A stretch of DNA of 64,000 nt. Source: Leptolyngbya sp. PCC 6406. GTDB lineage: Bacteria > Cyanobacteriota > Cyanobacteriia > Phormidesmidales > Phormidesmidaceae. The DNA is taken from NCBI RefSeq assembly GCF_000332095.2, contig NZ_KI913949.1:2396512-2460511 (forward strand), written 5' to 3'. This document shows positions 19,101 to 28,781 of the stretch, piece after piece; within the stretch, counting starts at the first letter, position 1; every line of letters starts with the position of its first letter. The notes beneath the pieces are model-generated. The model searched no databases, was not told the origin of the DNA, and saw only the letters and a program-made list of their open reading frames with translations. The position numbers and the translations under genes are program-made.

Positions 19101-22100
19101 CTGTGCCAAAATTGAAGGCATCTTTAATAACTGCATTAGACATTGGCAAGACCCGTTGCAGATGACGCTCAAGTCTTTTTTGAAGGGCTATGAGACTGGG
19201 TTAGCCACGGGTGATGTGGAGTGGGCTGTATGGTGCATCTTTGGTTATGGCTTTTATGCCTATTGCTCTGGGAAAGAACTTCTTGACCTAGAAAAGGAAT
19301 TGGCTAGCCATGGAGCCGCGATCACTCGTCTGAAACAGACGACTGCCTTGCGCTATCACCAGATGTACCATCAAGCAGTTCTGAACTTAATCGGTAATAG
19401 TGAAAATCCGGATTGCTTGGTGGGCTCTAGCTATGATGAAACACAAATGCGGGCTCAACATTTACAAGTCAATGATCGCCCTGCAATTTACCATCTCCAT
19501 GTTAATAAACTGATTCTCTCTTTCCTATTTGGCAAATACGATCAAGCCATTGCTGAAGCTGCGATCGCAGAACAATACCTAGATGGTGTGCCCGGTTTGT
19601 TTGTCAGTGCTTTGCTGCCTTTTTATGATTCCCTAGCACAATTAGCGGGTACGCAGCGGACTGATGATGATGAGTCGCCTGCCATTCATCAGCGGCTGCA
19701 ACGCCACCTAGAGAAGCTTCAAGGGTGGGCAGATCTAGCCCCCAGCAATTATTTGCACAAGTTAAGACTGGTAGAAGCAGAGCATTGTCGGGTGCTGGGT
19801 CAACGCTATGAAGCTCTAGAAAAATATGATCAGTCCATTGCTGCTGCAAAAGACAACGGCTACCTGCAAGAGGAAGCAATTGCCAATGAACTTGCAGCCA
19901 AGTTTTACCTAGCCTGGGGTAAAGAAAGAGTGGCGGCAGGCTATATGCAAGACGCCTATTATTGTTATTCCCGCTGGGGGGCAAAGGCCAAAGTATTGGA
20001 CTTGGAGACTCTCTATCATGACTTATTACGTCCCATCCTAAAGCCCTCCGCCCCTGTCTCTGATGTGTTTTCTAATCTGATGACGATTACACAGCAGAAA
20101 ACTTCTTTTAATTCTGAGTCTGGCTCTGATACAGGGCAACACAACTTCAATCAAACTTTTGACTTTGCTAATATTTTACAGGCTTCCCAAACTCTTTCTG
20201 GCACACTCAAGTTAGATGAGCTCCTGCATCAGCTTACCCAAATTATTTTGCAAAATTCTGGGGGCGATTTATGTGCTCTAATCCTTCCCAAGGATACAGG
20301 TATTTGGCAGGTACGGGCGATTTCCACCCAGCAGGAAACTCGTCTTTGTACGGAAACACTCGATCACAACACCACTCTGCCTACCAAGCTAATTCAATAT
20401 GTCAGAAATACTCAAGAAGTAGTTGTCATCGACAATTTAGAAACTAATCTGCCAGTCTTAGATGACTATCTGCAAACGCAACAGCCTCAAAGCATATTGG
20501 GTTTACCAATTCTAAATCAGGGTCGCTGTATCGGTATTTTATATCTACAAAATTCCCTAACTCGTGGGGTTTTTACCCATGAACGCACTGCGGCTCTTAG
20601 CTTCCTCTGTACCCAAGCAGCTATTTCCCTGGAAAATGCTCAACTGTATCAAGAGGTGGATAACCTAGCCCAGGCTTTAAGGCAAGCATTAGACTTCAAT
20701 ACTCAAGCGTTAAATAAGACTCAACTCCAGCTACAACTGGCCCTTGACTCCTCAAATATTGGCCTATGGGATTGGGATATTCAGAGCGATGAGATGCTCT
20801 TTGATGAGCAGTGGAAACAGTTACTGGGTCATATCCACGAATATGAGCCTCAGCCTAGCGTCACCGAGTGGGAGAGTCGTGTTCACCCTGAAGATTTGGA
20901 AATTGCCAAGATGGGTATGGCACAACATCTGCAAGGCAAAACGTCGATGTATGAAAATGAACATCGCATCCGCTGCAAAGATGGCCTCTATAAATGGATT
21001 TGTGCCAAGGGGCGGGTAGTGGAATGGGATGAGTCAGAACATCCGCTGCGATTTATTGGTACATTTACGGATATTAGCGATCGCAAACAAATCGAACTTG
21101 CGCTCACGGAGGTCAGTGCCCAACTCAGAAAAGCCCAAGATATTGCCCAACTCGGTCACTGGTCCTGTGATCTGGTGAATCAGACGATTAGTTGGTCAGC
21201 AGAAGTGTTTCAGATCTTCGGTCGTTCATTAGAGCAAGGAGAACCAAACTTCGAGGAATATGTTGATTACATTCATCCCGAAGATCGAGCCCAGGCTGTA
21301 GACCAGCTCACTATTGCTAGCCAAGGTGTGTCCCAGAACTTTGATCACCGCATTGTTCACCCTGACGGCACAGTTCGCCACATCAATTGCCGGACTGAAC
21401 TAGAGTTGCAGGGAGGCCAAGCAGTGCGACTCTTTGGGGTCGTCATGGATATCACCGACCGCCGGGTGGCCGAGCTAGAACTGGAACGCTTTTTTACCAT
21501 TTCCCTTGACCTCCTTTGTATTGCCGATACTGGCGGTCATTTCCGTCGCCTTAATCAGGCATGGCAAGATATTCTGGGTTATCCATCTGCGGAATTAGAA
21601 GGGCAAGTCTTCCTGAATTTTGTTCACCCTGAGGACATTGACGATACCCTCGCGGCTGTTTCCACCCTAGATGAAGGGCAGACTGTGATTAAGTTCACCA
21701 ATCGCTATCGCACCAAGGCAGGAACCTATCGCCATATTGAATGGCTGTCTGTGCCCCAAGGTGAGCTGATTTATGCCGCAGCGCGAGACATTACAGAGCG
21801 GGTTGAAGCCCAGGCTAAACTAGAAGCCCTCTTAAGCAGCACGCAACTCCTCAACGATCTCAGCCATCAGATTCGCCAGTCCCTAGACCTCGATCAGATT
21901 ATTGAGACCGCAGTAGATGCTGTCTTCAACCAAATTGAGGTGGATATTTGCACCTGTGTCCGCTACTGGAAGGAGAATGGTCATCCCTACTCCGAAGTAA
22001 TACGGGAAAACCGTCGCCCAGAGATGGCAAGTTGGCTGGGAACTTATGATCTAGCGGAATTCCCTGCTTATCATCAAGCATTGCTCAGGAATCAAGTGTT

Positions 22101-23226
22101 CACCTTTGATCGGGAAAACCTTGGAGAAGTCTATGATCCGGGCATTGACCGCTTCTGTGAATCAGTAGGCATTACCCGGTACTTGATGGTACCCATTCAA
22201 ACGTCTGGTGAACGGCTGTGTCTAGAGCTAGGGCGAGTTGCAGGGAGGCCAGGATGGCAAGCCGATGAAATTGACCTGTTAGAAAGTCTGGGGACGCAAA
22301 TTGCGATCGCAGTTCAACAGGCTGACCTCTACCAAACTGCACAACGCCAAACTCAGGAACTCAAAACCGCCTATCAAGAGTTGCAAGAGACGCAAGTGCA
22401 ATTGATTCAAGCCGAGAAAATGTCTAGCTTGGGGCAATTGGTCGCTGGTATTGCCCATGAGATCAACAATCCCGTGAGCTTTATCTATGGCAATCTAGAA
22501 CCCCTGGCAGGGTATGCGAATAATTTATTGGACATTATTCGGGCTTATCAAAATACCTACCCACAGCCGACCCCAGAGCTAATCGACTTAGTGACAGAGT
22601 TGGATCTGCCCTTTATTGTCGATGATTTGCCGAAAACTCTCGAATCCATGAAAACAGGAGCTTCTCGAATTCGAGATATTGTTAAATCTCTGCGGACGTT
22701 CTCTCGGTTGGATGAAGCCCAACTCAAAGCGGTTGATCTTCATGAAAATATTGACAGCACCCTAATGATTTTGCAAAACCAGCTAAATGGCCGATCAGGG
22801 AATGCGGAAATAAAGATTATCAAAAACTATGGCAATCTGTCTAATTTTGAATGTCATATTGGTTTGCTGAATCAAGTTTTCATGAATTTGTTGGTGAATG
22901 GGATTGATGCCATTGAAGAACGTCAACAAATTGAAAGAAATTCAACCTATCAAGGAGTAATTGTAATTACCACCCATCAGGATGAGTCTGGAATGGTTTC
23001 AATTTCGGTGCAAGATAATGGCATGGGTATGACGGAGCGGGTCAAGACCAAGATTTTTGAGCCGTTCTTTACCACTAAATCTGTGGGCAGCGGTACTGGT
23101 ATGGGGTTGCCCACTAGTCATCAAATTGTTACCAAATATCACCAGGGCGAAATCAACTTCGACTCAACCCTGGGGGAAGGTACAACCTTTAACGTGCGCT
23201 TGCCTCCAGGGTTGATAGGTCAGTAG
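16114..23226 (+). CDS. Giant multisensor Ser/Thr kinase - AAA ATPase - GAF/PAS - histidine kinase
   Basis: This 2370-residue protein joins two kinase types. Domains in order: Ser/Thr kinase (about 1-275, with HKD in place of HRD and DFS in place of DFG), AAA-type ATPase (Walker A near 330-342, GFSGIGKTAV; Walker B IFIDDLQWAD near 460), a long TPR-like helical region (about 700-1300), GAF (about 1350-1510), three PAS domains (about 1540-1660, 1670-1780, 1790-1900), GAF (about 1920-2070) and a histidine kinase with the H-box histidine near residue 2115 and intact N, G1 and G2 boxes. The architecture is known from filamentous cyanobacteria. It presumably integrates several signals; the altered HRD and DFG motifs leave Ser/Thr kinase activity open. 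Confidence 0.95.
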   Translation: MTSLILSQLAGYTALESIYQGNRTTVYRGRDIASQQSVIIKVLSQEYPSFGELIQFRHQYAVTQNLAVPGITSPLGLEPWGNGYALIMEDFGGVDLGQYAQQHPLTLTDTLSIGLQLATILHDLHQARVIHKDIKPANILIHPETKEVTLIDFSIASLLPKETPTLQSPQSLEGTLAYLAPEQTGRMNRGIDYRTDFYALGVTLYQLLTGELPFSSDDPLGMIHSHLAQMPTPVDQVNRAVPAMVAAIVAKLMAKNAEDRYQSALGLQQDLHQCLSQWQDRGEISAFPLGQRDISDRFLIPEKLYGREKEVQTLLQAFDRVAEGSSELLLVAGFSGIGKTAVINEVHKPIVRQRGYFIKGKFDQFNRNIPFSAFVQAFRDLVGQLLSESDAQLQLWKVQILGALEGNAQVIIDLIPELARIIGPQPPAPELSGEAAQNRFNLLFQSFIQVFTTPEHPLVIFIDDLQWADLASLGLMQCLLTEAQCKYLLVLGAYRDNEVFPGHPFLITVNELRKTEVSLQTIVLRPLDADSLSHLIADAFHAPQAIVQPLTELVIQKTQGNPFFATQFLKALYQDSLITFDQNARHWQCDLVQVHSAALTNDVVEFMALQLQKLPAATQGQLTFAACIGAQFDLKTLSIVSEQSQTEVATALWSALQAGVILPTNKIYRFYGNDSQSDYNSAPKDDFSGQVNYRFLHDRIQQASYSLIPAEQKQQTHYRIATLLQQNLTESEQEERLFAIINHVNLSRTLVTAATQRTELSQFNLRAARKAKAATAYGAALEYLSIGIELLPTDDWQQEYALTLALHREMVEACYLNADFEQMEQWAEISLQQAKTVLDRVPIYEAKIQACVAQNQLGLGIETALVILGELGIDLPDNPTPEDVGAALGGTHALLAEISPPDLVDLPLMTDDWAQAKMRILSSMFGAAYNGRPLLLPLTICQQVELSWQYGNTELSAFAYASYGLILCAFTGVVERSYQFGKLGLALMDKLNAPQLCAKIEGIFNNCIRHWQDPLQMTLKSFLKGYETGLATGDVEWAVWCIFGYGFYAYCSGKELLDLEKELASHGAAITRLKQTTALRYHQMYHQAVLNLIGNSENPDCLVGSSYDETQMRAQHLQVNDRPAIYHLHVNKLILSFLFGKYDQAIAEAAIAEQYLDGVPGLFVSALLPFYDSLAQLAGTQRTDDDESPAIHQRLQRHLEKLQGWADLAPSNYLHKLRLVEAEHCRVLGQRYEALEKYDQSIAAAKDNGYLQEEAIANELAAKFYLAWGKERVAAGYMQDAYYCYSRWGAKAKVLDLETLYHDLLRPILKPSAPVSDVFSNLMTITQQKTSFNSESGSDTGQHNFNQTFDFANILQASQTLSGTLKLDELLHQLTQIILQNSGGDLCALILPKDTGIWQVRAISTQQETRLCTETLDHNTTLPTKLIQYVRNTQEVVVIDNLETNLPVLDDYLQTQQPQSILGLPILNQGRCIGILYLQNSLTRGVFTHERTAALSFLCTQAAISLENAQLYQEVDNLAQALRQALDFNTQALNKTQLQLQLALDSSNIGLWDWDIQSDEMLFDEQWKQLLGHIHEYEPQPSVTEWESRVHPEDLEIAKMGMAQHLQGKTSMYENEHRIRCKDGLYKWICAKGRVVEWDESEHPLRFIGTFTDISDRKQIELALTEVSAQLRKAQDIAQLGHWSCDLVNQTISWSAEVFQIFGRSLEQGEPNFEEYVDYIHPEDRAQAVDQLTIASQGVSQNFDHRIVHPDGTVRHINCRTELELQGGQAVRLFGVVMDITDRRVAELELERFFTISLDLLCIADTGGHFRRLNQAWQDILGYPSAELEGQVFLNFVHPEDIDDTLAAVSTLDEGQTVIKFTNRYRTKAGTYRHIEWLSVPQGELIYAAARDITERVEAQAKLEALLSSTQLLNDLSHQIRQSLDLDQIIETAVDAVFNQIEVDICTCVRYWKENGHPYSEVIRENRRPEMASWLGTYDLAEFPAYHQALLRNQVFTFDRENLGEVYDPGIDRFCESVGITRYLMVPIQTSGERLCLELGRVAGRPGWQADEIDLLESLGTQIAIAVQQADLYQTAQRQTQELKTAYQELQETQVQLIQAEKMSSLGQLVAGIAHEINNPVSFIYGNLEPLAGYANNLLDIIRAYQNTYPQPTPELIDLVTELDLPFIVDDLPKTLESMKTGASRIRDIVKSLRTFSRLDEAQLKAVDLHENIDSTLMILQNQLNGRSGNAEIKIIKNYGNLSNFECHIGLLNQVFMNLLVNGIDAIEERQQIERNSTYQGVIVITTHQDESGMVSISVQDNGMGMTERVKTKIFEPFFTTKSVGSGTGMGLPTSHQIVTKYHQGEINFDSTLGEGTTFNVRLPPGLIGQ

Positions 23227-23260
23227 GATGATTGCTCTAAATTATGGTCTAGGGCAAGGT

Positions 23261-23674
23261 TTAAAGGGCCTTGGCTCCGATCTTGACAAACCGCCACAGG
23301 GCGGTTTGGTCTAGCCCCCAGGGTAAATCGCCTGCTCCATAACGGACCCACAGCCGTAGGAGGTAGTAACCCAAGTAGGTGGCTGTGATTAGCACGAGGC
23401 CGCGCCAGTTGAGCAGAAAGGCGTAGATCTTCATCAGCGATCGCCGCGATCGCAACTCCAGCACCGCTGTCGTGAGAATGGTGAGAAATCCTGCAAAGAT
23501 CAGCGGCCCAAAGGCGTGGAATTGCATTGCTGTCTTCAGATCTCCCCGAACTAGAGCTAGAAAGGAGCGAGTGAGACCGCAACTGGGGGAGGGAAAGCCA
23601 AAGTGGACTTGGAACTGGTAGGGGGGGGTGTCACCCTGTAAGCAAATCGGCGGTGGCAGACAAAATTTGAACAA
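23261..23674 (-). CDS. DUF2752 family membrane protein
   Basis: The 137-residue protein has the DUF2752 signature SCGLTRSFLALVRGDL followed by QFHAFGPLIF, and about three hydrophobic helices after it. The function of the family is unknown. The only in-frame start is a TTG at 23674, so the true start may differ. The gene lies 42 bp downstream of the ABC ATPase gene on the same strand and may be co-transcribed with it. An overlapping open frame (23220-23582) looks like a shadow. Confidence 0.75.
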   Translation of the reverse strand: MFKFCLPPPICLQGDTPPYQFQVHFGFPSPSCGLTRSFLALVRGDLKTAMQFHAFGPLIFAGFLTILTTAVLELRSRRSLMKIYAFLLNWRGLVLITATYLGYYLLRLWVRYGAGDLPWGLDQTALWRFVKIGAKAL

Positions 23675-23716
23675 GTCTGTATAAGGATCAGGGCGAGCCG
23701 TAATCCATCGATTTCC

Positions 23717-24451
<735 letters not shown>

Positions 24452-24886
24452 TGGGGTTCCCCCATGAAATTTAGATTTGTAGCCAGTGTGGGCGGCGACC
24501 CAGTAACGACTCTGGCGCTCAATCAAGGTCAGCCTCCACCCTTATGACGATGAGGGGGGAAGGCTTCGGCGTGATCTCAGACAAACACGCAACCGCAGGG
24601 TTCTCGCGAAACTGTCACCCTTTAAGCCATCAGTTCAAACATCTGTACCCCTATTGTAGATGCCTATAGCGATGCAGCCGCCTCAGGTAACACCAAATTC
24701 TCTCAGCCCTGCCACTGCGATCGCGGCGTGAGATTTTGGGTGGGGCGATGGCCTTGGGCCGGTCGCAGACCATCGCGTCTACCCATCTCGCTCAATACCG
24801 CCACTGGGGATGTGGATGTGTGGGATTGAAAAGTGCGATCGCTGACTAAAACTGCCAGGTGGGCAATGCTCACCTGGCACTATCTA
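24452..24886. other. Non-coding gap, terminator at the right end
   Basis: No gene is recognisable in these 435 bp. There are two HIP1-type GCGATCGC-like sites, and a terminator hairpin for the protease gene lies at 24854-24878. Confidence 0.6.
24854..24878 (-). terminator. Hairpin terminator after the subtilisin/CHAP gene
   Basis: GCCAGGTG (24854-24861) pairs with CACCTGGC (24871-24878), and the stem is extended inward by GC and GU pairs. On the minus strand the hairpin is followed by AGTTTTAG, and it starts 8 bp after the stop codon of the 1256-residue protein. Confidence 0.7.
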
Positions 24887-27800
24887 CTATGCTCTCGGCA
24901 CCGTGATGAACTTGCTAGGCCATTGAGATGAGCCAGGTTGGATAGTCCGCACGTTATAGCGTTGCCCGTTCCAATTGGACTCGGAAATCACAATGGAACC
25001 ATCCGCATTAATACGCTCAACAACCGCAACGTGGCCTACCGAACCAGCGCCGCCGACCCTTGCTTCCCAGAGTGCAATTGAGGGTGCCTGTGGACTGCTT
25101 ACCACTCGCGCTCCTCGACTAGCTGTGTTGTCCCAAGTGCCAGCGTTGCCCAGCATACTATCCAAGGCATGTTTGCTATACCCCAGTTGCAACATCCGGC
25201 CATGGGCGTACCAGGTACAGTTCATTCCCTTAGCTGGGAAAGGATTGCGAGAGGTATATTCAGGCCGGTTCCGCCACTGATCAAACTGAGCCAAGGACAT
25301 CACAGTAGCAGGCTGGCCACTTGATGGAGAGGGACCAGAGTTCTGATGACCGGAACCAATGTAGTAAGCAGCCACAAAGCCGGTTTGATTGCCCACTCGC
25401 ACCTCATGCCAGTCAGAGCGAGTATCGTTTGGTGTAGAGTAGCTACCGCCGCTCACAGTTCTCAGAATGGTCAGATTCGTTCCCCGAGGCAATGTCCGAA
25501 TCACACCATGGCCAGTAGATGCCCCCCGCCGCATATTCAGAGACAAATTCCCCACATTGGCATTGACGTGACCAGGCCGGGTCTGGACTGGGGCAGGATT
25601 AGGCGTCGGTGGTGTCGGAACCACAGGCTGCCCAGTTCCCACCTGTTGGGTGACAGGAATATAAACCGTACGGCCAATTTGCAGAACTCTGGCCTCAGCA
25701 TCCGTGAAGCTAGCGCCTCCTGGAGATTTCACGATCTCACGCCAGCGATTACCATTGCCCAGATAGCGCTGAGCAATGCCCCATAGGGTATCCCCACGTT
25801 GCACCACATATTGCTGGTACCGTCCTGGTGGTGGGGGAGGAGTGACGGGTACTGTAGGAGTCGATGCATTTTCCAACTGGACAAACTGAAGTCCGTTGTA
25901 CTGAGCCGGAGTCAGAATCCGGCTACTCCCAGCCGGTCGTCCGGCCCAGTTGGATTCAGAAATACGGATGCGGCCATCGGGATAGACCTCCTCCAGGAAA
26001 GCCACATGTCCAAAGCGAGCATGACCGCCTTGGACACCAGGGGGCCAGACGACGATGCCACGGGCTCCGGGTGTCGGCGTTGAGGTAACAGGTAATCCCA
26101 AAGTACGAGCATCCTGCGCCCAGTTAGCAGCATGGCCCAGGAAACGATTCCCAACATTGGCGGGCAGCAACCCCGTTTCCCGCATCCGCCCATAGGTGTA
26201 CCAGGTACATTGACCAATCAGCGCCGAATTCCAGGCAAAGGGATTCAGGTTGCCGTTGCGGTAATTAGCAGACCCCACATTAATGGGCACATTTACAGGC
26301 TGCGGGGAGGGGTTAGGGTTCGATGCTGGAGGCGCTAGTCGAGGGGGGTTGCTGGCTGGGGCACCCGCAAGGTAAGCCGCAGGCATCCAGTAGTTTGTAC
26401 CGTTGTAGTTAATGCGATACCACAGTTCGTTGGGTGGGTTGTTATTCCAAGTGATTCGTTCGCCATAGGTCCAAGCGTTGAATGTCAATGACTTACCGAT
26501 TGATTCTGCAAGGTAAGTAGCCCCAGGAAAAGGACTAGGCACCCGATTGTTATGTACGGGGGTGTAGCGATAGGCTGTCCCAATGCTGGGAGTGGGAGAA
26601 CCCGTAAATGTCTCGGCCACAATGGGATGTTGGACGGCCCTTTCAAAGGGAGTGACAATCCCATCGCCACTCCAGGTTTCAGGAATCAGAGAGGCTGGGG
26701 CATGGTGACTCTGGGGTGCGGCTGCCTTGGCCATGTAGACGGCGGCGGCCATATTCACCAGTCCAGCACCCGTTTCGGGGTTCCAGTTGGGGGTGCCCAG
26801 ATCCCGCGCCGTCTGTTGCAGAATTTCAATCACCTGGCGATAGCTCAGCTCTGGGTTCGCCGCCCATACTTGCGACACCACCCCAGTCACCTTAGCCGCA
26901 GCTACCGAGCTGCCATGCATAGAACCGAGACCATCGCCAACGGTGGAGAGCTTAGGATTATCTAGGGTGCCCCCAGGGGCCAAAATACTGAGGCCAGCAC
27001 CATAGCTGGAGTACTCTGCCCGGTCAAGACCATCGCTAGCCCCAACGGTAATAATGTTGTCAAATTCTTGGGCGGCCTGCCCTAGGGCAGACATGACCCC
27101 ACCGTCATTACCCGCTGCGACGACGACAACGACATTATGCTGGCGGGCAAATTCCAGTGCCATCCGTTCTTGAGGTGTGAGTTCATAACGGGTGGTCATG
27201 CTGCCATCAGCATTGATTTGGGTCAGATCCAGGCTGAGATTAACAATGCCATTGGGCTGATCAGACTCAATAAACTGGGTTACAAACTTAGCCAGAGAGT
27301 CAGCCCACTGTCCCGACCCAATAGAACGCTCTAGCCAAAGCGGGGCTTGGTCGTTGATACCGTCAATGCCGAGGTCGTTATCACGGGTAGCGCCGATGAT
27401 ACCCAGAACATGGGTGCCATGCTCATTGCCTTCGCCTGGGGACAACAAGGGGTTATTATCACCACCTATCAAGTCACGTCCATGGACAATTCGGGAGTAG
27501 TCAATGTCAGGATTATCGCCGCTGAAGCCCGTGTCAATAATGCCTATGAGGGGCTGCTGCTCTAGGGGGGCGGTGAATCCCAGGGAGAAGTCTGCGTCAG
27601 CCCAGGTCACTGCTGCATCGGTATAAGCCCTAATGGATTGTCCGATATCCGTAGTGCGCCAGTCCAAATCAGTATTAACCACATCACCCATGTAGATCGC
27701 GGTGCCGGTGGCTCCCCGCACTTGGAACACAATGTCGTTGTAGTCCAGATCTGATTTGCCATCGACGCGCATGTCTTCAAAGACAAAAGTGTTGCCATCA

Positions 27801-28657
27801 CCGAAGACATCAGCGATTTGGCCCATGGCGAACATATCATCGGGGTTCGCCGTGGACATCGAGAACAGCGGTGTGCCGCTGCTACCAACACTCGGGTTAT
27901 TGAAAGCGCTCCAGACCCGGCCCCTGGGCACCAGCATGAGGCCGAATTCATCCCCCGCCTTCATCTGAAAGGTCTTGGCTCCCAGGTAATCCCCCGAGTT
28001 CCACTGATCCAGCTTGGGATTGTATTCCCCAAAGCGGGCACCTTCCAGGCGATCGCGGATGACGATGTGGCCTTCTTCGGTGCCAGTGAGGGCGCGGCGG
28101 GCGGCTTCGCGGATGAAGTCCTCAGAGCCCAGTTCAAACTCCTCCATCCCCTCCAGGCTAAAGATGGCTAGTTCGCCCTGGTAGCTGCCGCCGTCGAAGA
28201 GATAGTCGATGGTGACTGCGCCGCTGTCGCCGACGATGAAGACACCGGACTCAAACTGGGGGCTATCAAAGTCCAACGGCAGATCGCTGCCGGGGAAACC
28301 AAAGCCATAGTCATCGTCGCCATCTGGGACAAAACCGTCGCTCAGCTCGCCATCATCGCCAATACCTTCTGAGGTCACAAAGGGAATGTCAGCGTCTTCG
28401 GCGGCGACATCACGACTGGCAAAGGCGAAATCATTATTCAGGCCAGTCAGGTCACCATCGCCATCAATCTCAGGAATTGGGATCGTATCTAGATCGCTGA
28501 GCGCATCATTATCGCTGCCGGTATCTAGGAGGCCGCTGGGGGTGAGGATGGGCTCTAGGATGAAGGTTTGGCCCAGCAGAGACGTAGGGGCTGAGGTTTG
28601 GGGGCCGAAGCCTTGAGGTGCGGGACGCTTTTTAGTCGGAAAACGAAAGAAGGCCAT
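24887..28657 (-). CDS. Subtilisin-like protease fused to two CHAP hydrolase domains, LysM and SH3
   Basis: The 1256-residue protein has an acidic N-terminal region, a DUF4114 domain (about 230-315, ending DLDYNDIVFQV), then a subtilase (S8) domain with D375, H413 and S584 as the catalytic triad. After it come an SH3-like stretch (about 690-775), a CHAP domain (about 800-940; cysteine in GQCTWYTYG, histidine in GHVAF), a LysM domain (about 985-1045; QRGDTLWGIAQRYLG), another SH3-like domain and a second CHAP domain at the C-terminus (GMNCTWYAHG, GHVAVVERI). CHAP and LysM domains act on or bind peptidoglycan, so the protein should work at the cell surface. There is no ordinary signal peptide; an unconventional export route is inferred. 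Confidence 0.92.
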   Translation of the reverse strand: MAFFRFPTKKRPAPQGFGPQTSAPTSLLGQTFILEPILTPSGLLDTGSDNDALSDLDTIPIPEIDGDGDLTGLNNDFAFASRDVAAEDADIPFVTSEGIGDDGELSDGFVPDGDDDYGFGFPGSDLPLDFDSPQFESGVFIVGDSGAVTIDYLFDGGSYQGELAIFSLEGMEEFELGSEDFIREAARRALTGTEEGHIVIRDRLEGARFGEYNPKLDQWNSGDYLGAKTFQMKAGDEFGLMLVPRGRVWSAFNNPSVGSSGTPLFSMSTANPDDMFAMGQIADVFGDGNTFVFEDMRVDGKSDLDYNDIVFQVRGATGTAIYMGDVVNTDLDWRTTDIGQSIRAYTDAAVTWADADFSLGFTAPLEQQPLIGIIDTGFSGDNPDIDYSRIVHGRDLIGGDNNPLLSPGEGNEHGTHVLGIIGATRDNDLGIDGINDQAPLWLERSIGSGQWADSLAKFVTQFIESDQPNGIVNLSLDLTQINADGSMTTRYELTPQERMALEFARQHNVVVVVAAGNDGGVMSALGQAAQEFDNIITVGASDGLDRAEYSSYGAGLSILAPGGTLDNPKLSTVGDGLGSMHGSSVAAAKVTGVVSQVWAANPELSYRQVIEILQQTARDLGTPNWNPETGAGLVNMAAAVYMAKAAAPQSHHAPASLIPETWSGDGIVTPFERAVQHPIVAETFTGSPTPSIGTAYRYTPVHNNRVPSPFPGATYLAESIGKSLTFNAWTYGERITWNNNPPNELWYRINYNGTNYWMPAAYLAGAPASNPPRLAPPASNPNPSPQPVNVPINVGSANYRNGNLNPFAWNSALIGQCTWYTYGRMRETGLLPANVGNRFLGHAANWAQDARTLGLPVTSTPTPGARGIVVWPPGVQGGHARFGHVAFLEEVYPDGRIRISESNWAGRPAGSSRILTPAQYNGLQFVQLENASTPTVPVTPPPPPGRYQQYVVQRGDTLWGIAQRYLGNGNRWREIVKSPGGASFTDAEARVLQIGRTVYIPVTQQVGTGQPVVPTPPTPNPAPVQTRPGHVNANVGNLSLNMRRGASTGHGVIRTLPRGTNLTILRTVSGGSYSTPNDTRSDWHEVRVGNQTGFVAAYYIGSGHQNSGPSPSSGQPATVMSLAQFDQWRNRPEYTSRNPFPAKGMNCTWYAHGRMLQLGYSKHALDSMLGNAGTWDNTASRGARVVSSPQAPSIALWEARVGGAGSVGHVAVVERINADGSIVISESNWNGQRYNVRTIQPGSSQWPSKFITVPRA

Positions 28658-28781
28658 GGGTGTGGTTCTCCCAGAAAGAGGCGCGATCGCGCCCTGAGTA
28701 CGGATATGTACCTTTCCGGGAAACCCTGGGGATTTTATGCGATCGCACTTTGCCCTGACCTAGACTTCTCAACACCTAGCC

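Noticed and set aside
23220-23582. Minus-strand frame overlapping the DUF2752 gene
   Set aside because: The competing frame 23261-23674 has the DUF2752 signature, so this one is a shadow.
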